Shown one piece after another: positions 19,447-28,807 of a stretch of DNA of 64,000 nt. The translations under genes and the position numbers were made by a program. The DNA is from Hyphomicrobiales bacterium (GTDB lineage: Bacteria; Pseudomonadota; Alphaproteobacteria; Rhizobiales; Phreatobacteraceae), in assembly GCA_017304475.1 (NCBI GenBank), contig JAFKKV010000014.1:372001-436000 (forward strand). Direction: 5' to 3'. The notes below the pieces were generated by a model. That model had not been told where the DNA came from and ran no database searches. It worked only from the letters and a program-made list of their open reading frames with translations. How positions within the stretch are numbered: position 1 is the first letter of the stretch; the number at the start of each line of letters is the position of its first letter.

Positions 19447-21344
19447 GTTCCAATTCCAAGGCCAAGCCATCGCCCAAGGAAAGCCCGACCGAGCCGTTCA
19501 AGCGCTCGGTCGCCTCCTGCATGCGCGCCATTGCCCGCCGCGAGGATCTCGAGGTCACCTATGCCTCGGACAAGCCGGGACTGGCCGGCGACAAGGCGCG
19601 CCTGCCCGAGCCGCCGCGCAAGATGTCGGCGCATGACGCGGCCATCGTGCGCGGCCATGGCGACGCCATGGCGCTGAGGCTCGCCGTGCACAATCCCAAG
19701 GTCCATCGTGCCATGGTGCCCGAGGGCCAGGCCGCGCGTGCCGTCTTCGAGGCGGTCGAGAACGCCCGCATCGAGGCGATCGGCGCCAACCGCATGGCCG
19801 GCGTCGCGCAGAACCTGACCGCGCGCCTGGAAGACCATTACCACCGCCTCGGCAAATACGAGGAGATCACCGACAAGGCCGATGCGCCCCTCGAGGACGC
19901 GCTCGCCCTGATGGTGCGCCAGCGCCTGACCGGCCTGAAGGCGCCGGCCGACGCCGCCCGGATCGTCGACCTCTGGAAGGACACGATCGAGGCCAAGGCC
20001 GGCCCGAACCTGGAAAAGCTCGTCGGTCTCGAAGGCGACCAGCGCGCCTTCGGCAAGGCGGTCCGTGAACTTCTGACCTCGCTCGACATGGGCGACGAGA
20101 GGGGCAGCGCCGAGGACGACAACGACGACGATTCGGAGAACCAGGAACAGGATTCGCCCGAATCCGGCGAGAGCCCCGACAGCCAGCAGGAGGAATCCTC
20201 CGAAGGCATGCAGATGGAGGATGCCGAGGAGATGGCTGATGAGTCGCCGGATGGCGCTCAGGAGGCCTCCGACGCGCAGACCGCCGAACTGCCCGACGAA
20301 AACGACATGGGCGACGCCGACGAGGCGAGCGAACCCTGGCGGCCGAAATCCCAGGGCAATGAACGCAAGGGCCCCGACTACAAGCCCTTCACCGCCAAGT
20401 TCGACGAGATCATCGACGCGCCGGATCTCTGCGACGCGGAGGAACTCGACCGGCTGCGCGCCTATCTCGACAAGCAGCTGAGCCATCTCGGCCCGGTCGT
20501 CGCCCGGCTCGCCAACCGCCTGCAGCGCCGCCTGATGGCGCAGCAGAACCGCGCCTGGGACTTCGACCTGGAAGAGGGCGTGCTCGATCCGTCGCGCCTG
20601 CCGCGGGTCATCATGGATCCGATGGCCGCGCTGTCGTTCAAGCGCGAGCGCGACACCAATTTCCGCGACACGGTGGTGACGCTGCTGCTGGACAATTCCG
20701 GCTCCATGCGCGGCCGGCCGATCACGGTGGCGGCGACCTGCGCCGATATCCTGGCGCGCACGCTCGAGCGCTGCGGCGTCAAGGTCGAGATCCTCGGCTT
20801 CACCACCCGTGCCTGGAAGGGCGGGCAGGCGCGCGAGTTCTGGCTGCAGAACGGCAAGCCGGCCAATCCCGGCCGCCTCAACGATCTCCGCCACATCATC
20901 TACAAGTCGGGCGACGCGCCCTGGCGGCGGGCGCGCAAGAATCTCGGCCTGATGATGCGCGAGGGCCTGCTCAAGGAGAATATCGACGGCGAGGCGCTCG
21001 ACTGGGCGCATAAGCGTCTGCTCGCACGCTCCGAACAGCGCAAGATCCTGATGATGATCTCGGACGGCGCGCCGGTCGACGATTCCACTTTGTCGGTCAA
21101 TCCCGGCAATTATCTCGAGCGGCATCTGCGCTGGGTCATCGAGGAGATCGAGACCCGCTCGCCGGTCGAGCTGATCGCCATCGGCATCGGCCATGACGTG
21201 ACGCGCTACTACCGCCGCGCGGTCACCATCGTGGATGCCGAGGAGTTGGGCGGCGCCATGACCGAAAAGCTCGCCGAGCTGTTCGACGAAGCCGCCGACG
21301 GCAGCGAGCCGGCAGCCCCGCCACGACGCCGCAAGGTGGCCTGA
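19443..21344 (+). CDS. cobT: Aerobic cobaltochelatase subunit CobT
   Basis: A 633-residue protein of the expected size. It starts at a GTG overlapping the preceding stop. An acidic, low-complexity linker rich in Asp, Glu and Ser occupies about residues 215-300. The C-terminal von Willebrand A domain has the MIDAS motif [11 protein letters not shown] near residue 416 and a second metal-site Thr in ILGFTTRAW. CobT pairs with the CobS ATPase to form the hexameric motor that remodels CobN for cobalt insertion. It ends with a basic tail after the VWA domain. Confidence 0.95.
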   Translation: MSSNSKAKPSPKESPTEPFKRSVASCMRAIARREDLEVTYASDKPGLAGDKARLPEPPRKMSAHDAAIVRGHGDAMALRLAVHNPKVHRAMVPEGQAARAVFEAVENARIEAIGANRMAGVAQNLTARLEDHYHRLGKYEEITDKADAPLEDALALMVRQRLTGLKAPADAARIVDLWKDTIEAKAGPNLEKLVGLEGDQRAFGKAVRELLTSLDMGDERGSAEDDNDDDSENQEQDSPESGESPDSQQEESSEGMQMEDAEEMADESPDGAQEASDAQTAELPDENDMGDADEASEPWRPKSQGNERKGPDYKPFTAKFDEIIDAPDLCDAEELDRLRAYLDKQLSHLGPVVARLANRLQRRLMAQQNRAWDFDLEEGVLDPSRLPRVIMDPMAALSFKRERDTNFRDTVVTLLLDNSGSMRGRPITVAATCADILARTLERCGVKVEILGFTTRAWKGGQAREFWLQNGKPANPGRLNDLRHIIYKSGDAPWRRARKNLGLMMREGLLKENIDGEALDWAHKRLLARSEQRKILMMISDGAPVDDSTLSVNPGNYLERHLRWVIEEIETRSPVELIAIGIGHDVTRYYRRAVTIVDAEELGGAMTEKLAELFDEAADGSEPAAPPRRRKVA

Positions 21345-22450
21345 TGGCCGGCTCGGGCCTGGACGGGCCGCCGGCACGGCGCCAGGGCGAAACGGCCATG
21401 GTGACGGACACGGCGCGGCCAGGCAGCTGGTCGCGGCGCGGCCTCATGGGCGCCATGGGCACGGCCCTGCTCGCGGCGCCCGCCCTGCCCGGCAGCGCCG
21501 CCGCCAAGCCGGCAGTGCCGCCCGCACCGGTCGACATCGCCATCCGCTCCTTCCCGATCAACGTCTTCGCGCCCGGCGAGCCGACAAAGACCGTTTTCGG
21601 CCGGCTCGAATATCTCGGCGGGCTGGAATTGCAGTCGGACTATCGCGGTTTCGGCGGCCTCTCCTCGATCCGCACCGACGCGACCGGCCAGCGGCTGACC
21701 GCCATCACCGATAACGGCCAATGGCTGACCGCCCGCATCGACATGGAAGGCCGCAAGCCCGCCGGCCTGTCGCAGGCGCGCATGGCCGCGATCCTCGGGC
21801 CGAATGGCAGGCCGCTCGCCGATACCGGCAACTGGGACGTCGAATCGCTCTGGATCGAGGGCGGCACGGCCTATGTCGGCGTCGAGCGGACCCATCGCAT
21901 CTTTCGCTTCGACACGTTCGGCCGCGACGGCCTGACCGCCCGCGGCGTGCCCTCGCCGGTGCCCATGGGCGACCGGCGCCTGCCCGGCAATCGCGGCATC
22001 GAGGCACTCGGCGTGCTGCAGCGTCCCTCGCCGCTCGCCGGCACGCTGGTCGCCATTTCCGAGCGCGGCCTGAACGACCAGGGCGATATCAGGGGCTTCC
22101 TGTTCACCTCGCCGCCGCGCGAATTCTTCGTCAAGCGCACCAACGACTTCGACATCACCGATCTGGCCTTCCTGCCCAATGGCGACCTGTTGATCCTGGA
22201 ACGCTGGTTCTCGGTCTGGCGCGGCCTCGGCGTGCGCATCCGCCGCATCGATTCCGCCAATATCCGGCCGGGCGCCACGATCGACGGACCGATCGTCATG
22301 TCGGCCGACCTGAGCGCGCAGATCGACAATATGGAAGGCCTCGCCGTCCATCGCGACAGCCATGGCGACACCATCCTGACCTTGATCTCCGACAACAACT
22401 TCTCCTTCCTCCAGCGCACGCTGCTCCTGCAGTTCGCCTATCGCGGCTGA
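21344..22450 (+). CDS. Phytase-like esterase domain protein, Tat-exported
   Basis: A 368-residue protein with a twin-arginine signal (SRRGLMGAMGTALLAAPA, residues 29-46) and a mature beta-propeller-like region matching the 'esterase-like activity of phytase' family: RLEYLGGLELQS, GFGGLSSIRTDATGQRL, GNRGIEALGVL and QIDNMEGLAVHRD. The enzyme activity of the family is not firmly established; it may act on phosphate esters in the periplasm. The ATG overlaps the cobT stop by one base, and this order (cobS, cobT, phytase-like) is familiar from other Rhizobiales. Confidence 0.85.
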   Translation: MAGSGLDGPPARRQGETAMVTDTARPGSWSRRGLMGAMGTALLAAPALPGSAAAKPAVPPAPVDIAIRSFPINVFAPGEPTKTVFGRLEYLGGLELQSDYRGFGGLSSIRTDATGQRLTAITDNGQWLTARIDMEGRKPAGLSQARMAAILGPNGRPLADTGNWDVESLWIEGGTAYVGVERTHRIFRFDTFGRDGLTARGVPSPVPMGDRRLPGNRGIEALGVLQRPSPLAGTLVAISERGLNDQGDIRGFLFTSPPREFFVKRTNDFDITDLAFLPNGDLLILERWFSVWRGLGVRIRRIDSANIRPGATIDGPIVMSADLSAQIDNMEGLAVHRDSHGDTILTLISDNNFSFLQRTLLLQFAYRG

Positions 22451-22475
22451 AAGCCGGGCCGGGGAGGAGGCAGCG

Positions 22476-23060
22476 ATGGCCCCGACCGTCACCGTGACCG
22501 GCCTGTTCTTCGCCGGCGGACGCGACTTCGTCTCGCGGGCGATCGACCGGCTCGCATTGACGCTCGACGGCATTGCCGGCGACATCCATGCCGGCCCGAC
22601 CCGCCGGACCGGCGCGCGCGAACCCTGGCATCCGCGCGGCACCGTCATCCGCAACGACCGGCAGCTGTCGGTGCTGGCCGACGAGGAACTGGCCGAAACC
22701 GCCACGGCCCTGGGTCTGGCAGCGCTGCCGGCCGAATGGGTCGGCGCCAACATGACCGTTTCCGGCTGCCGCGGGCTGTCGGCGCTCAGCCCCATGTCGC
22801 GGCTGATGGCGCCGTCGGGCGCGACCATCGTCGTGACGGCCTATAATGCGCCGTGCCGGCGGTCGGGGCGGGCGATCGCCGCGCGGTCGGGTGTGCCGGC
22901 CCATGAATTCGCCTTCATCAAGGCGGCCGCCGGCCGGCGCGGCCTGGTCGGTTATGTCGAGCGGCCGGGCCTGATCATGCTCGCCGACATCCTGACCATC
23001 GTCGCTCCCAGGGGGCCAGGCCAGATTCCCTCTGGAACCCTGGCCGGAAGTCGTGTATAG
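22476..23060 (+). CDS. MOSC domain protein
   Basis: A 194-residue protein of the MOSC family, the sulfur-carrier domain of molybdenum cofactor sulfurases and YiiM-like proteins. The conserved Cys lies in TAYNAPCRRSGRAI (about residue 128), and DGIAGDIHAGPTRR near 31-44 is the usual opening loop. ADEELAETATALGLA, followed by WVGANMTVSG, is typical. GGGGAGGAGG precedes the ATG. It probably handles sulfur or metal-sulfur transfer, but no partner is evident nearby. Confidence 0.85.
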   Translation: MAPTVTVTGLFFAGGRDFVSRAIDRLALTLDGIAGDIHAGPTRRTGAREPWHPRGTVIRNDRQLSVLADEELAETATALGLAALPAEWVGANMTVSGCRGLSALSPMSRLMAPSGATIVVTAYNAPCRRSGRAIAARSGVPAHEFAFIKAAAGRRGLVGYVERPGLIMLADILTIVAPRGPGQIPSGTLAGSRV

Positions 23061-23126
23061 GCCCGCGACTTACGAATTTGCGTGCCGCGCGGCCCTTGGT
23101 CCTGTGGCCCCGCTGGAGAGAGTTCC

Positions 23127-23318
23127 ATGGCCGTTCCGAGAAGAAAAACATCGCCGTCGCGTCAGGGCATGCGCCGTTCGCACGACGCCATCAAGGCCCC
23201 GACCTATGTCGAGGACAAGGACTCGGGCAATCTGCGCCGTCCGCATCACGTCGATCTGAAGACCGGCATGTATCGCGGCAAGCAGATCCTGAAGCCGAAG
23301 ACCACGACCAACGACTGA
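23127..23318 (+). CDS. rpmF: 50S ribosomal protein L32
   Basis: A 63-residue protein with the canonical L32 start [17 protein letters not shown] and the middle [18 protein letters not shown]. It lacks the zinc-binding CxxC pairs of the C+ form, so it is the zinc-independent type common in alphaproteobacteria. GGAGAG lies just upstream of the ATG. A strong intrinsic terminator follows, so it is probably a single gene or the end of a short transcript. Confidence 0.97.
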   Translation: MAVPRRKTSPSRQGMRRSHDAIKAPTYVEDKDSGNLRRPHHVDLKTGMYRGKQILKPKTTTND

Positions 23319-23346
23319 TCCGACGCGCTTTCGCGCTGCGATCTTG

Positions 23347-23377
23347 AAAAAAAGCCGGTCTCGCGACCGGCTTTTTT
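23347..23377 (+). terminator. Rho-independent terminator after rpmF
   Basis: The sequence has an A-run, then the perfect stem AAGCCGGTC with its complement GACCGGCTT, a 4-base loop TCGC, and a run of six T. The A-run on the left and T-run on the right make it bidirectional, so it also serves the convergent GlcG-like gene that ends at 23399. Confidence 0.93.
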
Positions 23378-23398
23378 GTTGCTGCGATGGCAAGAGGC

Positions 23399-23833
23399 TC
23401 AGGCGCCGGTATCGGCCTTGAAACCTGCTGCCTCAATGCCGGCGATCGCCGCCAGCTCGTCATTGTCCGACGTGTCGCCGGAAATGCCGACGGCACCAAT
23501 GACCGTGCCGGACGCGTCGCGGATCAGCACGCCGCCGGGCACCGGGGTGACCCGGTCATGGGTGAGGCCGCCGAGGGCTGCGACGAAATGCGGCCGCTCG
23601 ACCGCGAATTTCTGCAGCATGCGACCGCCGACCCCGACCGCCACGCAGCCATAGGCCTTGCCATGGGCGATGTCGGCGCGCAGCAGCGCATTGTTGTCTT
23701 CGACCACAGTCATCCGCACCGCGCCGCGCGCGTCGACCACCACCACGCCGATCGGCTTGAAGCTTTTCTCGTGGGCGAAGGCGAGCGCCTTGTCGACAAT
23801 GGTGCGGACCGAGGCGAGCGTAAGAATGGTCAT
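23399..23833 (-). CDS. GlcG/HbpS family (DUF336) protein
   Basis: A 144-residue single-domain protein. GGVLIRDASGTVIGAVGISG near residues 103-122 and DNNALLRADIAHGKAYGCVA are hallmark segments of the GlcG/HbpS fold, proteins linked to glycolate use or heme and oxidised-ligand binding. There is no signal peptide. I chose the ATG at 23833. Frames upstream of it look non-coding. It converges on rpmF across a shared terminator. Its physiological ligand cannot be told from sequence. Confidence 0.85.
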   Translation of the reverse strand: MTILTLASVRTIVDKALAFAHEKSFKPIGVVVVDARGAVRMTVVEDNNALLRADIAHGKAYGCVAVGVGGRMLQKFAVERPHFVAALGGLTHDRVTPVPGGVLIRDASGTVIGAVGISGDTSDNDELAAIAGIEAAGFKADTGA

Positions 23834-24014
23834 CGACGTCTCCAGACAGGTTATCGGACAGGCTTTGAGCCTTGCACCGGGCGCAGAATGACGGTCCGCC
23901 GGCGCCATGGCGCTGCCGGGGACGCTTGTGTTAGGGCTGCGACAACAGACCGCCGCGAAAGCCGGTCATGACAGGTTTCGGGCCCAAGCGGAAGGCCCGG
24001 TCGGAGGACGCTCC

Positions 24015-25604
24015 ATGACGGTGCAGATGCGCGATTTTCACAAGCCGGGCCGTTCGCCGGTCTATGCAACCGAAGCCATGGCCGCGACCTCGCACCCGCT
24101 GGCGACCGCCGCCGCGGTGGAGATGATGCGCGCCGGTGGCACTGCCGCCGACGCCGCCATCGCCGCGGTCGGCGTCATGGCCGTGGTCGAGCCGCACATG
24201 ACCGGCATCGGCGGCGACTGCTTCGCCCTGGTCTCCAGGCCGGGCAAGCCGATCTGGGGCTATAACGGCTCCGGCCGCGCCGCCAAGGCCGCCGATCCGG
24301 CGCTCCTGCGCGCGCAGGGCCTGACCTCGATCCCCATCGATTCCGTCCATGCCGTCACCGTGCCGGGCGCCATCGAGGCCTGGGAAGCCATTCTCAAGGC
24401 CCATGGCAAGTTCGACCTCGGCCGCGTGCTGCAGCCGGCGATCCGCTACGCCAAGCAGGGCTGGCCGGTCACCCCGCGCGTCGCCTTCGACTGGGCCGCC
24501 GATGCCGAGGCGCTGGCCAAGGACGAAGGCGCGAGCCGGCATTACCTGCTGAACGGCCGGGCGCCGGTCGCCGGCGACCGCATGACCAGCGCGGCGCTCG
24601 GCGCGACGCTCGAGACCATCGCCAAGGAAGGCGCCAAGGGCTTTTACGAGGGCCGGGTCGCCGAGGACATCGTCAAGACCGTGCGCGCCAAGGGCGGCCT
24701 GCTGACGCTTGAGGACCTGGCCGGTCATCACGGCACGGTCGAGACCCCCGCGCGTTCGACCTATAAAGGTGTCGAGGTGGTCGAGCTGCCGCCCAACGGC
24801 CAGGGCATCACCGCGCTGATCCTGCTCAACATCCTGGAAAATTTCGACCTGCGCAGCATGAACCCGCTGTCGCCGGAGCGCCTGCATCTGGGGATCGAAG
24901 CGGCCCGCCTGGCCTATGCCGTGCGCGACCAGCACATCGCCGATCCCGCCAATATGCGCTACAGCGTCGACCAGCTGACCAGCAAGGACTTCGCCCGGAC
25001 CTTGGCCGGCATGATCGATCCCGCGCGGCGTACGCCGCTCCTGGTGCCGCCGCCGCCCGGCTCCGACACCATCTATTGCACCATCGTCGATCGCGACCGC
25101 ATGGCGGTCTCCTTCATCAACTCGATCTTCCACCATTTCGGTTCGAAGATCTGCACGCCCGAGACCGGCATCCTGCTGCAGAACCGCGGCGCCGGCTTCC
25201 GGCTCGAAGAGGGCCATGCCAATTGCATCGGCCCGGGCAAGCGGCCGATGCACACCATCATTCCCGCCATGCTGGTCGAGAATGGCGAGGTGACCACCAG
25301 TTTCGGCGTCATGGGCGGCAGCTACCAGTCCTCCGGCCATGCCCATGTGGTGGCCAATATGTTCGACTACGGCATGGACCCGCAGGCCGCGATCGATGCG
25401 CCGCGCGCCTTCTTCGAGGGCGAGAAGACCACGGTCGAGCCGACCTGGCCGGAAGCCACCATCGCCAGGCTGCGCGCCATGAACCACGACGTCGAGATCA
25501 CCACCAAGCCGATCGGCGGCGGCCAGATGATCCGCATCGACCGGTCGGGTTTCCTGATCGGCGGCTCCGACCCGCGCAAGGACGGTTCGGCGCTCGGCTA
25601 TTGA
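24015..25604 (+). CDS. ggt: Gamma-glutamyltransferase family protein
   Basis: A 529-residue Ntn hydrolase. The large-subunit part has GGTAADAAIAAVGVMAVVEPH near residue 39 (split here) and GGDCFAL. The autocatalytic Thr is T352 in DTIYCTIVDRDRMAVSFINS, the start of the small subunit. PPNGQGITALILLN is the substrate-pocket segment. GGAGG sits eight bases upstream of the ATG. No signal peptide is seen, unlike periplasmic E. coli Ggt, so a cytosolic acylase-like role is possible. The family also includes cephalosporin acylases and similar amidases. Confidence 0.88.
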   Translation: MTVQMRDFHKPGRSPVYATEAMAATSHPLATAAAVEMMRAGGTAADAAIAAVGVMAVVEPHMTGIGGDCFALVSRPGKPIWGYNGSGRAAKAADPALLRAQGLTSIPIDSVHAVTVPGAIEAWEAILKAHGKFDLGRVLQPAIRYAKQGWPVTPRVAFDWAADAEALAKDEGASRHYLLNGRAPVAGDRMTSAALGATLETIAKEGAKGFYEGRVAEDIVKTVRAKGGLLTLEDLAGHHGTVETPARSTYKGVEVVELPPNGQGITALILLNILENFDLRSMNPLSPERLHLGIEAARLAYAVRDQHIADPANMRYSVDQLTSKDFARTLAGMIDPARRTPLLVPPPPGSDTIYCTIVDRDRMAVSFINSIFHHFGSKICTPETGILLQNRGAGFRLEEGHANCIGPGKRPMHTIIPAMLVENGEVTTSFGVMGGSYQSSGHAHVVANMFDYGMDPQAAIDAPRAFFEGEKTTVEPTWPEATIARLRAMNHDVEITTKPIGGGQMIRIDRSGFLIGGSDPRKDGSALGY

Positions 25605-25617
25605 TGATCGGCGGCCG

Positions 25618-25962
25618 TCAGGCCTCGCGGCGGATCAGCACGCCGCGCGGCGTCCCGCCGGCGCCATTCGCCTGGTAGCGGGCCTCCGCCGCCTCGACCC
25701 TTGCGCGGCGGCCGCTGAGCGTCTCCGGCTCGGTCATCAGGCCGGCCAGCAATTGGGTGGCGAAAGCCGAGGTGAGAGGCCGCCCGGCGGTCCGGCGCCG
25801 CTCGGCCGACGGGTCCTGCACGACAGTGAGGCCCGCCGATGCCTGCCCTGCCGGCGCCTCCGCGGCCGGCCCGGCGCCACGGCGCTCGGCGCCCCGCAGC
25901 CGATCCGTCCAGCGGCGACCCCACCGGATGCCCGTATCGGCCTTGACGCCGCTGATCGCCAT
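25618..25962 (-). CDS. Hypothetical protein, 114 residues
   Basis: I do not recognise this gene. The start MAISGVKADTGIRWGRRWTD has AGGAAG at good spacing upstream. The body is rich in Arg, Ala and Gly, and the C-terminus LSGRRARVEAAEARYQANG is probably helical. No signal peptide or membrane helix is seen. It converges with ggt, 13 bases apart. High GC makes several antisense frames open here, so the call rests mainly on the ribosome binding site. Confidence 0.5.
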   Translation of the reverse strand: MAISGVKADTGIRWGRRWTDRLRGAERRGAGPAAEAPAGQASAGLTVVQDPSAERRRTAGRPLTSAFATQLLAGLMTEPETLSGRRARVEAAEARYQANGAGGTPRGVLIRREA

Positions 25963-26021
25963 GAACGCTTCCTGCCTGGGGCCGGCGGACAATTGCCGGC
26001 GAGAGCTTTCCCGCAAGCCTC

Positions 26022-27953
26022 ATGCCCGCCCGATTCGTACCGAATTGGCACAGCCTGGTAAGAAACAGCCGACGGACCGGTCCGCGACGACCGGCGCGAC
26101 GATGCGCTGCTCCTGCGAAGCAGTCCCCTATCGATACGCTTCATTCATACTTTTCCGGGCTTGATGGGGAAGTTGCTGGTTGGGCCGGAACGGACAAAGC
26201 TGTGGACAGGGGTGATGCGGCGATCGCCAGATCGGACGTTGCGGAATTGGACCGCGACGTCGCAGGCGATTCCAGTACCAGCGCCATCCTCTCCTCGGTC
26301 GGCACCGTGACCTATGAATGGGCGGTCCCGTCCGACCGCCTGACCTGGAGCGCCAACGCCGCGGCGGTCTTTGCCGTCGACGACATGAACCGGTTCGCCA
26401 CCGGTCGCGGCTATGCCCAGATGCTGGCGGCCGAATCGCCGGCCGGCCGCTACGAGGCGGTGGTCAATTCGCCCGGCACCGACCACGGCGATGGCGTCGC
26501 CTACGAAATCGAATATGCCCTGTCGCCGAAGCCCGGCGTGACCCATTGGGTCGAGGATTCCGGCCGCTGGTTCGCATCCTCGGGCGGCCGGCCGCTGCGT
26601 GCCCACGGCACGGTGCGCATCATCACCGACCGCTACGAGCATCGCCGCAAGCTGGCCGCGGCGAGCGAGATCGACCCGCTGACCGGCCAGCTGTCGCGGC
26701 ACCGCTTCTGCGAAGTGCTGGAAACCACACTCGACGACGCACAGAAGGTCCGCGGCTCGATCGGCTTCCTGATCGCCGCGATCGACAATCTCGCGCGTAT
26801 CAACGAGGCCTATGGCTTCGACCGCGCCGACGAGATCATCGCCGCGGTCGGCCGGCGCATCCGCTCGCGCATGCGCGGCGGCGACCTCATCGGCCGGCTG
26901 TCTGGCAACAAGTTCGGCATCATCATGCGCAATTGCCAGCCCGACGAGATGGCGACCGCCGCCGAGCGCATCCTGGCGGGCGTGCGCGACGACGTCTTCG
27001 CCACCCCGGCCGGGCCGATCTCGATCACCGTCACCATGGGCGGCGTCATCGCGCCGCGCCACGCCGCCGACCTGACCTCGGTGATGGGCCGCGCCCAGGA
27101 GGCGCTCGACGGGGTCAAGGCGCGCCGGCGCGGTGCCTTCCAGGCCTATCAGCCCAATCTGGAACGCGAACAGAGCCGCCGCGAGAACCTGCGGATCACC
27201 GACGAGATCGTCGCCGCGCTGAACGACCAGCGCATCAGCCTCGCCTTTCAGCCGATCGTCGCCGCCGGTGATCCGCGCGAGGTGTCATCCTATGAATGCC
27301 TGTTGCGGATCCGCCGCGGCGACGGCTCGCTGCTGCCGGCCAGCACCATCGTGCCGGTCGCGGAAAAGCTCGGCCTGATCCGGCTGATCGACCAGCGTGT
27401 GCTAGAGCTTGCGGTCGGCGAGCTGCTGGCCGCCCCACACCTCAGGCTGTCGGTCAATGTCGCGCCGGCGACCACCATGGATCACGACTGGCTCGATGCG
27501 CTCGCCGCCGCGGTGAAGCTTCACCCCGACATTGCCCGGCGCCTGACCGTCGAGATCACCGAGACGGAAGCCATCGCCAATGTCGAGGACACCCGCCATT
27601 TCGTCGCCAAGGTCCAGGGGCTCGGCCTGAGCGTCGCCATCGACGATTTCGGCGCCGGCTATACCTCGTTCCGCAATCTGCGCCGGCTGGGCGTCAATTG
27701 CGTCAAGATCGACGGCGCCTTCGTCGAGAATTTCGAGCGCGGCGAGGATGACCGCCACTTCGTCACGACGCTTCTGGGCCTTGCCCGCCATATGGGCCTG
27801 AGCACGGTCGCCGAATGGGTGCCGAACGAAGCGGTCGCCCGCGCGCTCACCGAGCTCGGCTGCGACTACCTGCAGGGTATCCATACCGGCGGCGCCAGCG
27901 AAGCCCGCCCCTGGCTCACGGCCGCCACCCCCGGGCAAAGCCCCCGGGCGTGA
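26022..27953 (+). CDS. GGDEF-EAL domain protein (degenerate GGDEF, conserved EAL)
   Basis: Up to 643 residues. An N-terminal PAS-like segment (TYEWAVPSDRLTWSANAAAVF) is followed by a GGDEF domain from EIDPLTGQLSR (about residue 214), whose catalytic loop reads LSGNKFG instead of GGDEF, and an EAL domain from about 400. The EAL motif reads YECLLR, but the glutamates and aspartates of EITETEA, AIDDFGAGY and KIDGAF are kept, so cyclic-di-GMP hydrolysis is plausible and synthesis is not. The first roughly 60 residues look non-coding; a GTG at 26202 may be the true start. No ribosome binding site settles it. Confidence 0.88.
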   Translation: MPARFVPNWHSLVRNSRRTGPRRPARRCAAPAKQSPIDTLHSYFSGLDGEVAGWAGTDKAVDRGDAAIARSDVAELDRDVAGDSSTSAILSSVGTVTYEWAVPSDRLTWSANAAAVFAVDDMNRFATGRGYAQMLAAESPAGRYEAVVNSPGTDHGDGVAYEIEYALSPKPGVTHWVEDSGRWFASSGGRPLRAHGTVRIITDRYEHRRKLAAASEIDPLTGQLSRHRFCEVLETTLDDAQKVRGSIGFLIAAIDNLARINEAYGFDRADEIIAAVGRRIRSRMRGGDLIGRLSGNKFGIIMRNCQPDEMATAAERILAGVRDDVFATPAGPISITVTMGGVIAPRHAADLTSVMGRAQEALDGVKARRRGAFQAYQPNLEREQSRRENLRITDEIVAALNDQRISLAFQPIVAAGDPREVSSYECLLRIRRGDGSLLPASTIVPVAEKLGLIRLIDQRVLELAVGELLAAPHLRLSVNVAPATTMDHDWLDALAAAVKLHPDIARRLTVEITETEAIANVEDTRHFVAKVQGLGLSVAIDDFGAGYTSFRNLRRLGVNCVKIDGAFVENFERGEDDRHFVTTLLGLARHMGLSTVAEWVPNEAVARALTELGCDYLQGIHTGGASEARPWLTAATPGQSPRA

Positions 27954-27969
27954 CCCGCCGGCCCCGCGC

Positions 27970-28584
27970 TTACTTGCGCGACAGGCTTTCCAGCTTGCGT
28001 TGCATTTCGGCGAGCTGATGCTTCAGTTCGTCGATATCGCCGTCCTTGGCCGGAGCCGAGGGCGGTGAAGGCGCGGCCGGAGCCGGCTTCGGTTCCTCGG
28101 ACGTCGCCTCGGCGCCGGTCCGCTCGTCGCGCTTGGCGAAGGGCGAGAAGATCGAGAAGGCGCGCTCGAACATTTCCATGTTGCGACGCACGTGAGCCTC
28201 GAACGGCTGGACCAGCGGATTGGCGCCGAAGGCCGTGCCGAGCTGGCCGCGCAGCTTGTCCTGCTCCTTCGACAGGCTGTCGATCGACAGCTCCAGGAAG
28301 CGCGGCACAAGAAGCTGCATGCTGTCGCCGTAGAAGCGGATCAGCTGGCGCAGGAACGCCACCGGCAGCATGTTCTGCCCGTCCTTGTTCTCCTGCTCGA
28401 AGATGATCTGGGCCAGAACCGATCGGGTGATGTCGTCGCCGGTCTTGGCGTCGTAAACCACGAAATCGTTGCCCGCCTTCACCATCACGGCCAGATCCTC
28501 GAGCGTCACATAGGTCGAGGTACCGGTGTTGTAGAGTCGCCGGTTGGCGTATTTTTTGATCGTGACCAGATCGTTCTTGGCCAT
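27970..28584 (-). CDS. phaR: Polyhydroxyalkanoate synthesis repressor PhaR
   Basis: A 204-residue regulator. The N-terminal DNA/PHB-binding domain (TIKKYANRRLYNTGTSTYVTL, residues 8-28, split) and the following PHB accumulation regulatory domain (VLAQIIFEQENKDGQ, LPVAFLRQLIRFYGDSMQ) are diagnostic. The tail is Pro/Ala-rich and ends in a heptad-like helix, possibly a coiled coil. PhaR binds polymer granules and releases repression of phasin genes. It is divergent from phaA, as often in Rhizobiales. I chose the ATG at 28584, where the domain starts. Confidence 0.95.
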   Translation of the reverse strand: MAKNDLVTIKKYANRRLYNTGTSTYVTLEDLAVMVKAGNDFVVYDAKTGDDITRSVLAQIIFEQENKDGQNMLPVAFLRQLIRFYGDSMQLLVPRFLELSIDSLSKEQDKLRGQLGTAFGANPLVQPFEAHVRRNMEMFERAFSIFSPFAKRDERTGAEATSEEPKPAPAAPSPPSAPAKDGDIDELKHQLAEMQRKLESLSRK

Positions 28585-28807
28585 CGTTCCCCTCGGTCTG
28601 GGCGGAGGCCCCGATACCGCCGCATGCCATTGTTTCATCACGTTATGACGTTTCCGCAAGACCTGCCACGGTTTTGTGCAGCGCCCGCACGACAAGGATC
28701 CGATCCGCAATTCGGCTCTGTTGACAGGCCCGCCGTATCACCGACATGGTCTCTTCCTGACAGGTATCGCCGCCCTGCGCGGTGGCATGATGAGACAGGA
28801 GAAATGC

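Noticed and set aside
19371..21377. 668-residue minus-strand frame opposite cobT
   Set aside because: CobT is intact in its own frame, including the acidic linker and VWA domain. The antisense frame is its shadow.
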